From positions 1 to 15,075 of the forward strand of contig NWUY0300037983.1 in the NCBI GenBank assembly GCA_004151065.3: a stretch of DNA of 15,075 nt. Reading direction: 5' to 3'. The stretch is from Larix sibirica (lineage: Eukaryota; Streptophyta; Pinopsida; Pinales; Pinaceae). The notes beneath the pieces were generated by a model. That model made no database searches. It was not told the origin of the DNA and saw only the letters and a program-made list of their open reading frames with translations. Position numbers and translations under genes: made by a program. Positions 1 through 10,500 of this stretch are shown here, one piece after another. Each line of letters opens with the position of its first letter. Position 1 is the stretch's first letter.

Positions 1-540
1 CTGAGCTGTAGAGCACCTCGTTTCACTCGGTACAATTAAATCTAAAATTATATTTTTCAAATATATAGTTAACATATATTATGTATATAACATAAGACAA
101 AAATTGAATCATATATGCTCTTTTCTCTCTAATTTTTAGAGATTTCCAACAAAATACATGGCTGATAAAAGAGTTAATTGCACATACATGCCATTATATA
201 ATTTCATAATCTTTCATTATATCTGTCAAAATTTGTGTTGCATAAAGGAGATTTTGGTCATCCTTTTTCTTCTATGTATGGCCCAGAGTAGGATAAAAGA
301 TAAGTTGAAATAAAATCATAGTGTCCTTCAAAAAGCCTGTTTTTTATACCAAAATTTTATGGCTGCCTTGCATCAGACTCTTACACAACCTCAATAAAAG
401 GCATATGATAATACTGGAAGGATTGATCCATGTTATGTTCTTCTATTCAATTGTTTTTTATTTAGTGAAATGATTTTTTTAGATAAATGTTTTTCGATTC
501 AAAAGATTAAATTAAATTTTGATTTGATTTCATAAATTCT
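1..540. other. AT-rich flank, nothing recognised
   Basis: No coding frame of note. Because the RNase H relic at 560-764 reads leftward, the rest of a decayed retroelement could lie here, but I could not read any conserved motif in the three minus frames. Confidence 0.4.
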
Positions 541-559
541 ATTTAAAAAAGAAGAGAGA

Positions 560-764
560 CTGATGTGTGTGCTTCTTTGTGATCTCTTGAACCCATTAAT
601 GACCAATTTTGAATCCCTGAAGGCTTAGAGATCCAGGCACCCTTCTTTTCTAGGGCAAAGAGGAGAAAAATTTTAAGCGCATAAAGTTCTGCATAGTTAT
701 TGGTTACTCTTCTGAATCCTAATGTTAATTTGAAGTAATGAGTATCATTTAAGTATAGAATCAC
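560..764 (-). pseudogene. decayed retroelement RNase H fragment
   Basis: The minus frame reads GVILYLNDTH, then LGFRRVTNNYAELYALK, then a short alanine/leucine helix. GGVI followed about 20 residues later by TNNxAELxAL is the signature of the type I RNase H domain found at the end of plant retroelement polyproteins; the Glu of NYAEL is the second catalytic residue. After about residue 44 the similarity leaves this frame, and the expected Gly-Asp-Ser site with the next catalytic Asp is not readable: the neighbouring frame has Gly-His-stop there. Upstream the frame is cut by the 44-bp tandem duplication. No integrase, gag or LTR was seen nearby. Retroelement class (LTR or LINE-like) is not decided by this fragment. 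Confidence 0.6.
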
Positions 765-814
765 CCCTCTAATTTGAAGTAATGAGTATCATTTAAGTAT
801 AGAATCACCCCTCT
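727..814. repeat. perfect 44-bp tandem duplication
   Basis: Positions 727-770 and 771-814 are identical over 44 bases. The first copy codes for the start of the RNase H fragment on the minus strand; 44 is not a multiple of three, so the second copy shifts the frame. Perfect identity amid otherwise diverged repeats implies a recent event. Confidence 0.95.
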
Positions 815-831
815 TTAGCAGTGGGTTTGTT

Positions 832-1020
832 TATATGTTAGTTGTTATATTATACTTTCTTTTGTTAGTTGTTCCATTTATGGTTTGTCAAATATTATAT
901 GTTAGTTGTTATATTATAGTTTGTTTTATTAGGTGTTTTATTTATGGTTTGTGTTTGTGAGTGCATTATATGTTATATATCATATTATATATTGTATATA
1001 GTTTGTTAAAGTAGTTATAA
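832..1020. repeat. AT-rich degenerate tandem repeat, unit about 64 bp
   Basis: GTTAGTTGTTATATTATA occurs near 838 and 900, and TTTATGGTTTGT near 878 and 942, giving a unit of about 64 bases followed by TATAT-rich sequence to about 1020. Simple low-complexity DNA, no coding sign. From 1020 to 1330 I see only AT-rich sequence. Confidence 0.7.
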
Positions 1021-1340
1021 TATATAATTAAAATTAGTTTTATTTAGATTGGAATTATATAATAAAAAATTTATTTGATAAATAGGATTTGTGTTTTTTT
1101 TTTTTAAATTTTAAAGGATTTTGATTGGTTAATATATTGATATGGAAAAAAATTAGGTTTTCAAGTTAACTTTAAAAAGTATATATGGATATTTCAAGTT
1201 GAATAGCTAAACATTTGTTTTTTATATTTTATTAAAGAACACATTTTCAAATTCATTCAAAAAGTAGTGATAATTTTGTTTATACCATGTATTTCACCAA
1301 TCACAAGCTTGGCCATGGAAAAATACTTGTAGACAAATTT

Positions 1341-1690
1341 TCTAATTTTACTTTGTAAGATTCAACAATTCTCTAGTATCAATCCCATCTTGTCTCCTCT
1401 AAAATGTGTATTGCAATTAGTACCAACCTCAAATACTTAGGGCCATGTTAGAACCCCTAACTTCCAATATACTTAACTCTTAGTATTAATCTCGGACTTT
1501 TTACCTATTATTTTTTCTAATTTTACTTTATAAGATTCAACAATTCTCTAGTATCAATCCCATCTTTATCTCCTCCAAAAATTTATATTACCATTAATAC
1601 CTACCTCAAATAATTAGGGAAATGTTTAAACCTATAGCTTCCAATATACTTAACTCACAAGGTTAATCCCAGTTTTTTTTATCTAAATAC
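1341..1690. repeat. tandem doublet, unit about 175 bp
   Basis: The block starting TCTAATTTTACTTTGTAAGA at 1341 recurs at 1516 with a few changes, and both copies continue through AGTATCAATCCCATCTT and CTTCCAATATACTTAACTC. Two diverged copies, head to tail, with no sign of a third full copy. Confidence 0.9.
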
Positions 1691-1990
1691 ACTTAACTCA
1701 TAGATCCCAAACTTTCTACCTAGATGTTTTCTCAATTTCTTCTTCTTTTTTAATGATTTTTCTAAATAATATTTTTAGGTGTTATTAAAAACATCACATA
1801 TTTAAGTAATAACATCTCCTTCCATCGTTTTTCTTTTCAACGTTTGATGCTTCATTAAATGCCATCTTCAACATTCATTATTGAAATACCCTCTACCATA
1901 ACAATAATTACAAGATGTATTCCTTACCACTCTTGTTTTCCTAAGGTAACTTAGATTTCTCTAATGTACAAATCAGGTCATGATAATGAT

Positions 1991-2094
1991 TTTATTCCTT
2001 AAAATTATTATTTTCCTCTAATTGTTCTTAACCTATTAATTTTATTCCTTAAAATTATTATCGTATTTCGTCTAATTGTTCTTAACCTATTAAT
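1991..2094. repeat. tandem doublet, units 50 and 54 bp
   Basis: TTTATTCCTTAAAATTATTA starts at 1991 and at 2041. Both copies end in TCTAATTGTTCTTAACCTAT. The second copy differs by a short insertion in the middle. Confidence 0.93.
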
Positions 2095-2210
2095 TTAACT
2101 TTTTAATAAGCACTTTCAAGAATACATATATCAAATATCTCAAGCTAATCATGTGAGAAACTCACTAAATAAATAAGCTTCCATTATAGTAAATCGCGTA
2201 AATATCGATA

Positions 2211-2312
2211 AAAATATAAACAATCACATCACCACTATGAAATCCTCTACCAATGTGGGTGAAAATATAAGCAATCACATTACCACTATGAAATCCTCTA
2301 CCAATGTGGGTG
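2211..2312. repeat. tandem doublet, unit 51 bp
   Basis: 2211-2261 and 2262-2312 match with only two differences: AAAC/AAGC and ATCACC/ATTACC. Both end in CCTCTACCAATGTGGGTG. Among the youngest duplications here. Confidence 0.95.
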
Positions 2313-2484
2313 ACATGTGTTCATTATGATCTATATGAACACACTGAATTCAACACCCATGTACTTGGAGAATATTAACCATCCAACACCATATCCCACA
2401 TATTCTTAATTACATGGAAAATGATATGAGAAGGGATAAAGTCACATTTGCAAATAGATAATCAAGTTAAAATTCTTAAAAATG

Positions 2485-2738
2485 ACAAATTACCAAAAGT
2501 GGTAGAAGACTGATGACAGTAAAGTAGGCTCATTAATATTTAATGGGTTTTAAAAGATTTTGGATTTAAAATCTATTGGAAAAATGGTAGATTTAGTTAA
2601 ATGTTCAAAGTACAAATTACTAAAAATTGTAGAAGAATTATGACATTAAAGTAGGCTCACTAATATTTAATGGGTTTTAAGAGGTTTTGGATTTAAAATT
2701 TATTGGAAAATGGTAGATTTAGTTAAATGTTTAAAGTA
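2485..2738. repeat. tandem doublet, unit 127 bp
   Basis: The block starting ACAAATTACCAAAAGTGGTA at 2485 recurs at 2612. Shared landmarks are AAAGTAGGCTCA, AATATTTAATGGGTTTTAA and ATGGTAGATTTAGTTAAATG. Copies are diverged by scattered substitutions and one-base gaps. Confidence 0.93.
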
Positions 2739-2858
2739 AATCACATCAATATTATTATTATTTTTGTCAAAGTTGATTTTTTTATTTTCCATTGTGTATA
2801 TGTACTTATGATATGGGCAATTTTGGTAGAATAGATATGCTCTTATGATTTTAGCCAA

Positions 2859-3091
2859 AAGATTTTGATTTTAATGTTGTAAGCTAATTATAATGATCTA
2901 ATCTCTCTCAAATTTTGAGGAACAATTAACTTTCCACAATATGATAATTAGTAACTAATCCCTACACATACACAAAGATTCTGATTTTAATATTTTAAGC
3001 TAGCTCTAGTAATCTAAGCCCTCTCAAAATAGAGATCCTTGAACTTTCCACAACATGATAATTAGAAAACAATCCCCCTAACACACACAAA
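2859..3091. repeat. tandem doublet, unit about 116 bp
   Basis: AAGATTTTGATTTTAAT at 2859 recurs as AAGATTCTGATTTTAAT at 2975. Both copies continue with AACTTTCCACAA and ATGATAATTAG. More diverged than the doublet at 2485. Confidence 0.85.
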
Positions 3092-5100
3092 AATTATCAT
3101 CTATGGATTTTCATTTGTAATGTATTGTTGGTTTAAATTCCTTTTTGTAATTGATGTAGTAGAATGTAAACAAAAGGCATAATGTCAAGAGACTTTCTCT
3201 AGAACTTATGTTTTGGGTAGGGCTCTTATTTTCTTCTTTGAGCTAAGGATCATAATGCTTTGCATACATTATGTCTAACTTTTTTAACTAAAATTCAATA
3301 TTACAATATCCTTCCCACCCAAGTTTAAATTATATTTGTGACATGTTCATTCTTCATGAACCAAATGGTGATTGAGGCTCCTCATGAACCATGAGGAATA
3401 TCACAAGTGGGAAAAGAAGTTATGTGTGTGTGTATCTTAGTTTGATGCAATGGACCATACCTACCACTTATGCCTATAATATTGATTGTAGTATTATTGA
3501 TGTGTAGACTTGATGTTGTGGTATTATGGGTATGATGGGTGATAAGTTTGCACCATATTGCCCCTTGAGATGGCTTTTTCCTTGAGTGGTAATGAGAGTG
3601 TATTTCCATTGCATGAGATTGTTATGTATTAAGGATCTAAGTACATAGTTCATATATCCCCATAAATTTTCCATTTAATTTTTTAAAATGAGTGTTTTCA
3701 ACGCTTCCATTTCTTTAAATTCTCTTTAACATTGTTTGGTAGTCTTAAAAGTGTGGCTTCAAGAAAAGAAACATAGTGAATATAAAAATTAAGAAAACTT
3801 TGGGAGAACTAAATGCTTTAGGAAATTTGGTAAAACAAAGACAAATTATGGAAACACTTACAACGCTTATGAATTTTACGCAAATTTTTAACATCAATTA
3901 GCGTATTTATATCAAGGAAAAGGAAAAGAATATAAAAGGAAAGGAAAAGGAAAAGCTAGACTTATAATGGACAAGGGTGTGACACATCCAAGAATTTGAG
4001 GATGAAGTTGTTTATGAAATTTTCAAGATACAGTTTATTTGGGCATGATACATTTTAGTTGGTTGGGTATTATTTTTGTTTGTTTTCTTTCTTTAATAGA
4101 GAGGCATGGAACATTTGATTTTACATGTAATATGTGTTGTAGTTTGATTTGTTTAAAACTTATAACGATGGAATTGGAATTATTATAGTTTTATTTTGAA
4201 ATATGATAAAGGGAGTAGGTAGATGAATTCATATCCAAATTCAAAGACAGTCTTTATACCAAAATGCATCCTCTTTCTAACACATATGCACATATATGCA
4301 TGGAAAATAAATTAAGATCAAATAATTGCAAACAAAAATGCTTACATCATAAATAATTTATTTATTAAAATAAAAATATTTTCTAAATAATATTTTAGAA
4401 GTTGTTTAACTACTATTCTACTTTTTGGATCTATATATAGTCATAATATGTCAAATCACAACAACAAAATACCAATATACTATCAAAATAAGTCTAAAAC
4501 AATTAAACAACTCTTAATATTTATAACAAATTTACAAAGCCAATTTACAGAACAAGATAAATATAATCCTCCATATGCTAAACATGGAGGATTTAAATAA
4601 TGGGGATATTAGCATCCCTCACAAAGCAGTACACCAACATATATGGGCAGTACAACAATCACCATGCAATGCCAACGTTAGGAGTAAGTTAAACTTTAGA
4701 TCATCATTTGTATCGAATATTTAGTGAGTTTTCCAAAATCTGACAAGAATGGTTGAAATGACAATTTTGGGTTGTTGGAATTGCATAATCGGAGTGTCCC
4801 AAGGATAATAGAGGGTGTTGAATCCATTTCTGCAATCAAAATCACAATTTCAACAAATAATCGAGATGCCAAATTCTAACAAAAAAAACACCTAAACATG
4901 TAAATGATCTAGAGTTTAGCTTACTCCCAACATTACACACGAGATGGCACACCTCATTCACATAAATACCTGCAGAAGGGACTATATTTCTCTTCACCAA
5001 AATTACCTTTCGGTGATCAAGTTTATGTTCCATAACATTATTTTAATAAAACAAAGATTATTTTAATAAAACAAAAACCACAAAAACATTCAGTATATTC
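3092..5100. other. AT-rich intergenic DNA, no gene recognised
   Basis: Only short open frames are present (for example 3382-3609, 3474-3674 and 4842-5033, all minus). None shows a motif I recognise, and their composition follows the background. The one distinct element is a purine run of AAAGG/AAAAGG units at 3914-3955. I found no LTR, target duplication or terminal inverted repeat. Confidence 0.6.
3914..3955 (+). repeat. polypurine AAAAGG-type tract
   Basis: An almost pure purine run of 42 bases built from AAGGAAAAGG-like units, broken only by TAT in the middle. It resembles simple-sequence expansion; a retroelement polypurine primer is possible but no LTR boundary follows. Confidence 0.6.
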
Positions 5101-5122
5101 TCATGCTTTGGGGTTTTTTTCA

Positions 5123-5250
5123 ATGTTGCATGCAACATATTCCCTGTTTCATGGAAAAATACTATATACAAAATAATTTTGCAATGTCACATGAAACATG
5201 TTTCATGTCTGATGGAATAAACATATTCCCTTGTTTCATGGAAGAAAAAA
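5123..5250. repeat. palindromes and repeated GTTTCATG motif
   Basis: Two perfect palindromes lie close together: ATGTTGCATGCAACAT (5123-5138, 16 bp) and ACATGAAACATGTTTCATGT (5189-5208, 20 bp). An imperfect direct repeat of ACATATTCCCTGTTTCATGG occurs near 5135 and 5221, on either side of the larger palindrome. The first palindrome contains CATGCA, the core of the RY seed element. No gene start nearby can be defended. Confidence 0.75.
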
Positions 5251-5385
5251 AAATTACGTTGAGGAGAAGGTCACGGTCATCCGAAGAAACATAAAAACAA
5301 AATTGGAACCACGTATTAGGCAAACCAATAGAAAATTGATACAAAACCAGAACCATGAATTCCGAAAATGTAGGCGGATCAAAAG

Positions 5386-5452
5386 AAACATGAAACGGAA
5401 TTACAGCCACAAACTCAGGAAAACATGAAACGGAATGACAACCACAAACTCA
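5386..5452. repeat. tandem doublet, unit 35 bp, with CATGAAACGG
   Basis: AAACATGAAACGGAATTACA at 5386 recurs as AAACATGAAACGGAATGACA at 5421, each followed by a CCACAAACTCAG block. The CATGAAAC core is the same motif as in the palindromes at 5123-5250. From 5460 to 6020 I recognise nothing. Confidence 0.9.
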
Positions 5453-6020
5453 GATACATAAGCAGAAAACACGAACGATTTGAAACAGGCAAATTGTAAT
5501 GTGTAATATACTGCTTGAAAGACCTAGCCACTGTCGAAACTAAGTTTTTCCAGAGGAATAGAAATTGTTAGGAATTGTATGAGATGGCAAGTATCTTGGA
5601 GGCCATCCATATATGTGACAGCAGTCAGGAAAGGTCAAGGGATAAGAAAGACACTGACAGAATCCAAATTATTGGAAATCTTAGTTTCACAGAGAACAGA
5701 TTAATATAATTGGAAATCATTATAGCCAAATCGTTCTTGAAGCTTCAAACTTCAGACAACCAACTCTCAAAATAACAGATAAAATTGAAAGGTTGTTACA
5801 AAACAATAAACTCTTGTTTCTCTCAAAACTTAAACAGGCCTTAGATCTATAGTTTAACAGTATATCAGAGGAAAATTATGTTGACCTTCAATTCAATGCA
5901 ATACAGTTATACAATTTAAGAAACATTGTGAAGCTCGACCTGAAAGATCGTGAAGCCATAAGATTTGAAATACAACAACAACAATAGGAAACACATAATT
6001 TACAAAAGAAGTTAAGCCTC

Positions 6021-6655
6021 AGCTAATCATGAAAGCCTTATCCTGATGTCCCGAATGAAAACTAAAATCTTCACTTCCCAACAGAAAGTAAAAAAAAAAC
6101 TAATTTTCTAACATTCAAACTGCCAATGACATTACATAATCAGCAGCCATCGCAGACAAGCTAATGCGTAACTGTTTTACCATTTGAATAACCAATATCG
6201 TAGAGGGCAGGAATGAGACCGTAAGGGCGGTTTGTCTTTAACATGAGTGTATAGCACAAAAGCGCATTCGGGAAGCTTATCACATATAAGCCTTAGTCAT
6301 TGAAGGCTTATCCTAAATTCCAACATCATGGCAAATGGAGAAGCAGCAGGAACCATAAGGGGACATAACAACTAAAAATAAGAATTTTCATTTCCCAGCA
6401 GAAAAACCAGACAAAGAAACTATTTTTCTAAAATTCAAACTTCCAATGTATTTAAGGATATATGCCTTTAACGAAAGAAGGATAATACGAATAACCCATG
6501 ACACTACATGACCAACAGGCAAAGCAGACAAGCTCATGGGTGGCTGTTTCACCACTGAACAAACCAATATCACAAAGGACGGGAATGGCATCAAGGAATT
6601 TTGTCTCTTTAACATGTCACTAACACAAAAAGAGCATCAGAGGAAGCTAATCCCT
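6021..6655. repeat. diverged tandem doublet, units about 270 and 365 bp
   Basis: Shared landmarks in order: CTTATCCT (6038, 6308), TTCCCAACAGAAA/TTCCCAGCAGAAA (6076, 6392), CATTCAAACTGCCAATG/AATTCAAACTTCCAATG (6112, 6432), GCAGACAAGCT (6152, 6524), AACCAATATC (6190, 6562), and GTCTTTAACATG (6234, 6604). The second copy carries about 50 extra bases near 6450-6496. The minus-strand frame at 6388-6615 lies within it and is not a gene. Confidence 0.85.
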
Positions 6656-6828
6656 TTAAAGTGGAACACATGACCCAAATTGGAAAATAAGTGATTCAAA
6701 ATATGAAAATGCATAATGACCAATATACAAAGTAATCTACAAATCATAATGTATGAGAAAAAGTAAGCAGAATATATTTGTACCAATCCACCGATCCTAA
6801 TTTAGTAAGTTTAAGCCAATTTCACAGT

Positions 6829-7456
6829 CCAAAGGAGTTCTTCATAATTAAAACTGCCAAAAAAAATCCTCAGAATCAAAACCGAAACAATTTACCATAT
6901 CTTTGACTGCTTAGCATTCCTCAGAAAACAAAATTTTAAATTAGATATAAACTGCATATTTAATCACACCAAACTCGTGTAAATGATTATACTGGCAAAA
7001 AATAATCCTCAAACATGGGTAGACTATATCAAATTGGCATGCAAGTGGATCTCCAGCACAACCAGTTAAACAGAAATTAAGTACATTTCAAATGCAATAA
7101 CAAGCTTTAGATTACTGTCTAATGCAACAACTTTGTATCACGAAGAGTTCTTCATAAATAGAACTGAGACAGATTACCATATCTTTAATAAAGTTGACTG
7201 CTTAGCATTTCTCAGAAAACAAAACAGGGTCTATTTTGAATTAAATATAAACTGCATATTTAATCCAGAGAAAATTTGTTTAAATGGTTTACAGCCAAAG
7301 AAATATCCTACAAGAATAGACTATGTCAAAATTTGTATGCAAGTGGATCTGCTGTACAACCCGATGTCAAAATTGGTATGCAAGTGCTGTAAAACCCGTA
7401 AAACAGAACTTAAACACAATGGCAGGCCATAAATTACTGTCTCATGCAAGAGAACC
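6829..7456. repeat. diverged tandem doublet of about 300 bp in the RPS13 3' flank
   Basis: GAGTTCTTCATAA occurs at 6835 and 7144. Both copies continue through TACCATATCTTT, TTGACTGCTTAGCATT, CTCAGAAAACAAAA, ATAAACTGCATATTTAAT, GCAAGTGGATCT and ATTACTGTCT. The right copy (about 7137-7456) begins only about 20 bases past the RPS13 stop codon on the minus strand, so it is likely 3' UTR. The right copy also holds an inner duplication of about 41 bp (7323 and 7364, ATGTCAAAATT...GTATGCAAGT) that the left copy lacks. The terminal exon itself is not duplicated. Confidence 0.88.
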
Positions 7457-7475
7457 ATGCATGTTCTGGAATATA

Positions 7476-7509
7476 TTAAGAAACGAGTGTGCTGGCGGTA
7501 GAAGATTCA
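7476..7509 (-). CDS. RPS13: RPS13 exon 5 (34 nt, C-terminal tail and stop)
   Basis: After the acceptor TTTTCTGCAG the exon reads T-GAA-TCT-TCT-ACC-GCC-AGC-ACA-CTC-GTT-TCT-TAA. Joined to TA from exon 4 this is [11 protein letters not shown] and stop. Plant S13 proteins normally end in YESTTASTLVA or close to it, so 8 or more of 11 residues agree with the right phase, stop position and splice signal. The gap to exon 4 is 4995 nt. Chance occurrence is very unlikely, although no transcript proof is available here. Confidence 0.9.
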
Positions 7510-10500
7510 CTGCAGAAAACAATGCAAGATGTTATAGTAGCGCATATAAATCTTAGATACACAAAAAACCTCTATAAAAGACCATGTAACTATCGAAAAC
7601 CAAATTAACATAATTCTGTATGAAAGATTAGCTCCTTTCTTAAGATCCTTTAGAACAAGACAGATATCAGTTAATGACAAAGTATGCTGACAAGAAGATC
7701 AATAGTATATAAATAGACCGTCTGAAAGCCTCAAGTTCTTATGACATTTAAGTTTAAAGAGAAACTTGGCCTCTAATTGTAGGTTCAAGAGGTCATATGC
7801 AACAAAAGTCGTTGATCAAGTACCTACAACCACAAATCTGAGCAGTAAAACAGAGTGGCTGAAAACATAGCAAGTTGGCTAAGAGAAGGGACAATCATTC
7901 CATCCTAGAGCTTACAAAGAATCCCTTTCACAATATGCACTGGCTAACTATGGGGAGAAGGGCCTTAGGATAACTTACCTCCATGTGTAATGAATATATG
8001 TGATTCAGTGGGATTTAAACCCAAAATTCTATTGATCGATACCTGTCCATGAACCATTTTAACAGTATAAAATAAAGGAGCCAATAGGACTACAACAGGG
8101 ATCTTAAGCTCTTATAATAGTGTAATTTTGAGGGCCTAATGAAATATAGCTAGGACCCAGGAAAGTCAAAACCCAAATACTCCCCCGATACTCTTTCTTG
8201 CCTTCCTAGTTCAGCTATGGTGGTTGTCACTAGCAACATTTTTTCTGTATATTCCAGACCTTTTATTTTTGCCTCTAGGATTTCTAAGGATTAATATTTT
8301 TTCTGTGGCTCTTGCACCATTTTCTGTGTTTCTAAAATTTAAATGAGATGTTAATATCATCATTTTCAATGTTTCTTAAATTGCAGAACTAACAGATAAT
8401 GAAAGAAACGGAAATTGTTAAAAAAATTGTCCAACAAATTACTATATTAGTCAATGGGATAAAAAGTAGATCATATGAAATCTAACAAAGAGAGTAAAGT
8501 GCTCAAGCGCGCACATGTTCGTAAAAACGAAATTGCAACCATGCCTTCGTGACCATCAGAAACAGCAGTAGAACCTTTTCTATCATCCAAGATCAAGATT
8601 TATGACTGGACTTTAATGAACAAAGAAAGGATAATTCTTCACCCAGTAATGGAAAAAGAAGTTTTCAGGTAAATCTTCAATAATCTCCACTAGTCAGATA
8701 AAAGTGTCCATTGGATAACAACTCTAATGAACAAGGTATGGATATTTTGGTTGCCATGTATGAATAAAGGTATAAAGTCAATCCTCTCTCCTCCTGAACA
8801 AGAAAAAATCTACCTTCCCTCTCCCTCTCACAATCTATGATTAAAAGTTCAAAAAACCATGCCAGCTTCTCTTTGATTTTTAAACCATATCTCTTCATAT
8901 TATCTGGATTCTTTTCTATCGAATGCCCATCATTCATCAGCTAAAGAATACTCTCATGATACACTGAATTAAAGCTGACACTGAAGATGATCACCGCATT
9001 GTGATCGAAGCATCAGAGACAAAACATTCCAAATGCAATTTTCCTCTCTTTGAATAATATCTTGCTGTGTAAATATGAACATATTACCTTTCATCTCATA
9101 ATCACTGCTTAAGCACAACAACAGTCCCCAAAGTAAATAAGCCAATCTGGATGGAAAGAATTCTCAAACCTACCTTCCATGTCACAATCTATTGAACAAT
9201 ATCTACTTTTCGTCTCATAATTGCTGATGAACCACAATAACAGCCCCTAAAATAAAATAAAAAGCCAATCTGACTGCAAAGGGGGCCGTAAGCCCTAGAA
9301 TTGTGAAGTTTGACAAGCGAAAGAAACCACTACTACGAATGCTATTTCTTTCTCATAGCAACAGACCAGTGACTTTTTGCAAACCTTCTATTCTCTCTCC
9401 TAGCATCCCAACTTTGAAAATTCTTAAAGTTTTTAAAATAATTAAATATGATTGGATATGCTTCAGATTTAACTATAAATGGTTGGATATACTTCAGTTT
9501 TTATTGTCCAGATAAAGCATTTTAAATATTCCTTGAATTACAGAAATGGAAGTAGAAGGAGAATCAGAAAATTAAGTGCATTAGTGTCACCAAAAACAGT
9601 GTCCCCGGAGTGAAGAAAAACAGTGAATATGGCAAGAGATAGATAGAAATATGTGGAGTTCACAAGGCATATTGAAACTGAAATAAAGACTGATGTCAAG
9701 TGTGCCAACAAGTTTGTAAGGATGGTAATATGCCAAGCCTGACTGATTGTCAAATACATGGCAATGACAAGGAAATAGCAATGGAGCCTTTCATACCATC
9801 CAACATATGATCCAACCATACAGAAATGGAGAAACTGGTAGATGACCTTCTAATGAATTATAGAGATCCAACATGAAAGGCATTACCTCAAGAATCTGGG
9901 AGTCTATGGAATCAAAGGATATGTTTTTCCCATTGCTGCTGTTGACTAGTAGGAGCAAGTAGGAAGATATTAGGTGTTTCCACCTGTCAAATGAATGACT
10001 CCTCTGTAATTGAGCAGGGATATATTGATCTGATCATAAAAGTGAATCCTCTCTCCTCCTAAGCAAGCAGAAATGTCTATCTTTGATCTAACAATAAACA
10101 GGGACCAAAAGTAAAATACACAAATTTCTATCTCTAATCTTACAATCCAGTAGAGAATAATTTCTATCTCTAATCTCTAATCCAGTAGAGAAAATTTCTA
10201 TCTCTAATCTTACAATCCAGTAGGGAAAATTTTCCACAATTACTATGACAAGGTATACAGTTTGAAAATACACTATTGCATAGGGATGGGACAATCTATC
10301 CCAGCCCTGACCTCCCTGAACTTCCTATGAGAAACATATTACAATATGACCAATATCACTAAGGTAACCCTGGTATCAGGCCTCCAGACATGTTATGAGA
10401 ATTCAAAATACTCAATTTAACAAGCCAAGTTACTTACAAGTAGTTTGAATGATGACTCTATTCAAGTGATCACCCAGGAATGGTGATCAGACTCTCAGTA

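Noticed and set aside
727-3091. CRISPR array or satellite DNA
   Set aside because: Repeats are unrelated pairs of different length without regular spacers, in a plant nuclear context.
3421-3435. TG microsatellite
   Set aside because: Only about five or six TG units, too short to be notable.
5162-5410. Minus-strand frame of 82 codons, overlapped by open plus frames
   Set aside because: All three frames here are open because of the repeated CATGAAAC sequence; none shows a domain or a second exon.
7133-7556. Two overlapping plus-strand open frames (7133-7432 and 7323-7556) as genes
   Set aside because: They lie across the tandem duplication and antisense to the RPS13 last exon, with no recognisable motif or splice support.
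8677-8937. Minus-strand 86-codon frame as a gene
   Set aside because: Basic and acidic runs come from a CT-rich stretch in intron 4 that is itself part of a dispersed repeat; no motif.
9538-9819. Hydrophobic 93-codon minus frame as a membrane protein
   Set aside because: Its hydrophobicity follows from T-rich codons in AT-rich intron DNA, a second overlapping frame is equally open, and no family or ATG-context support is seen.
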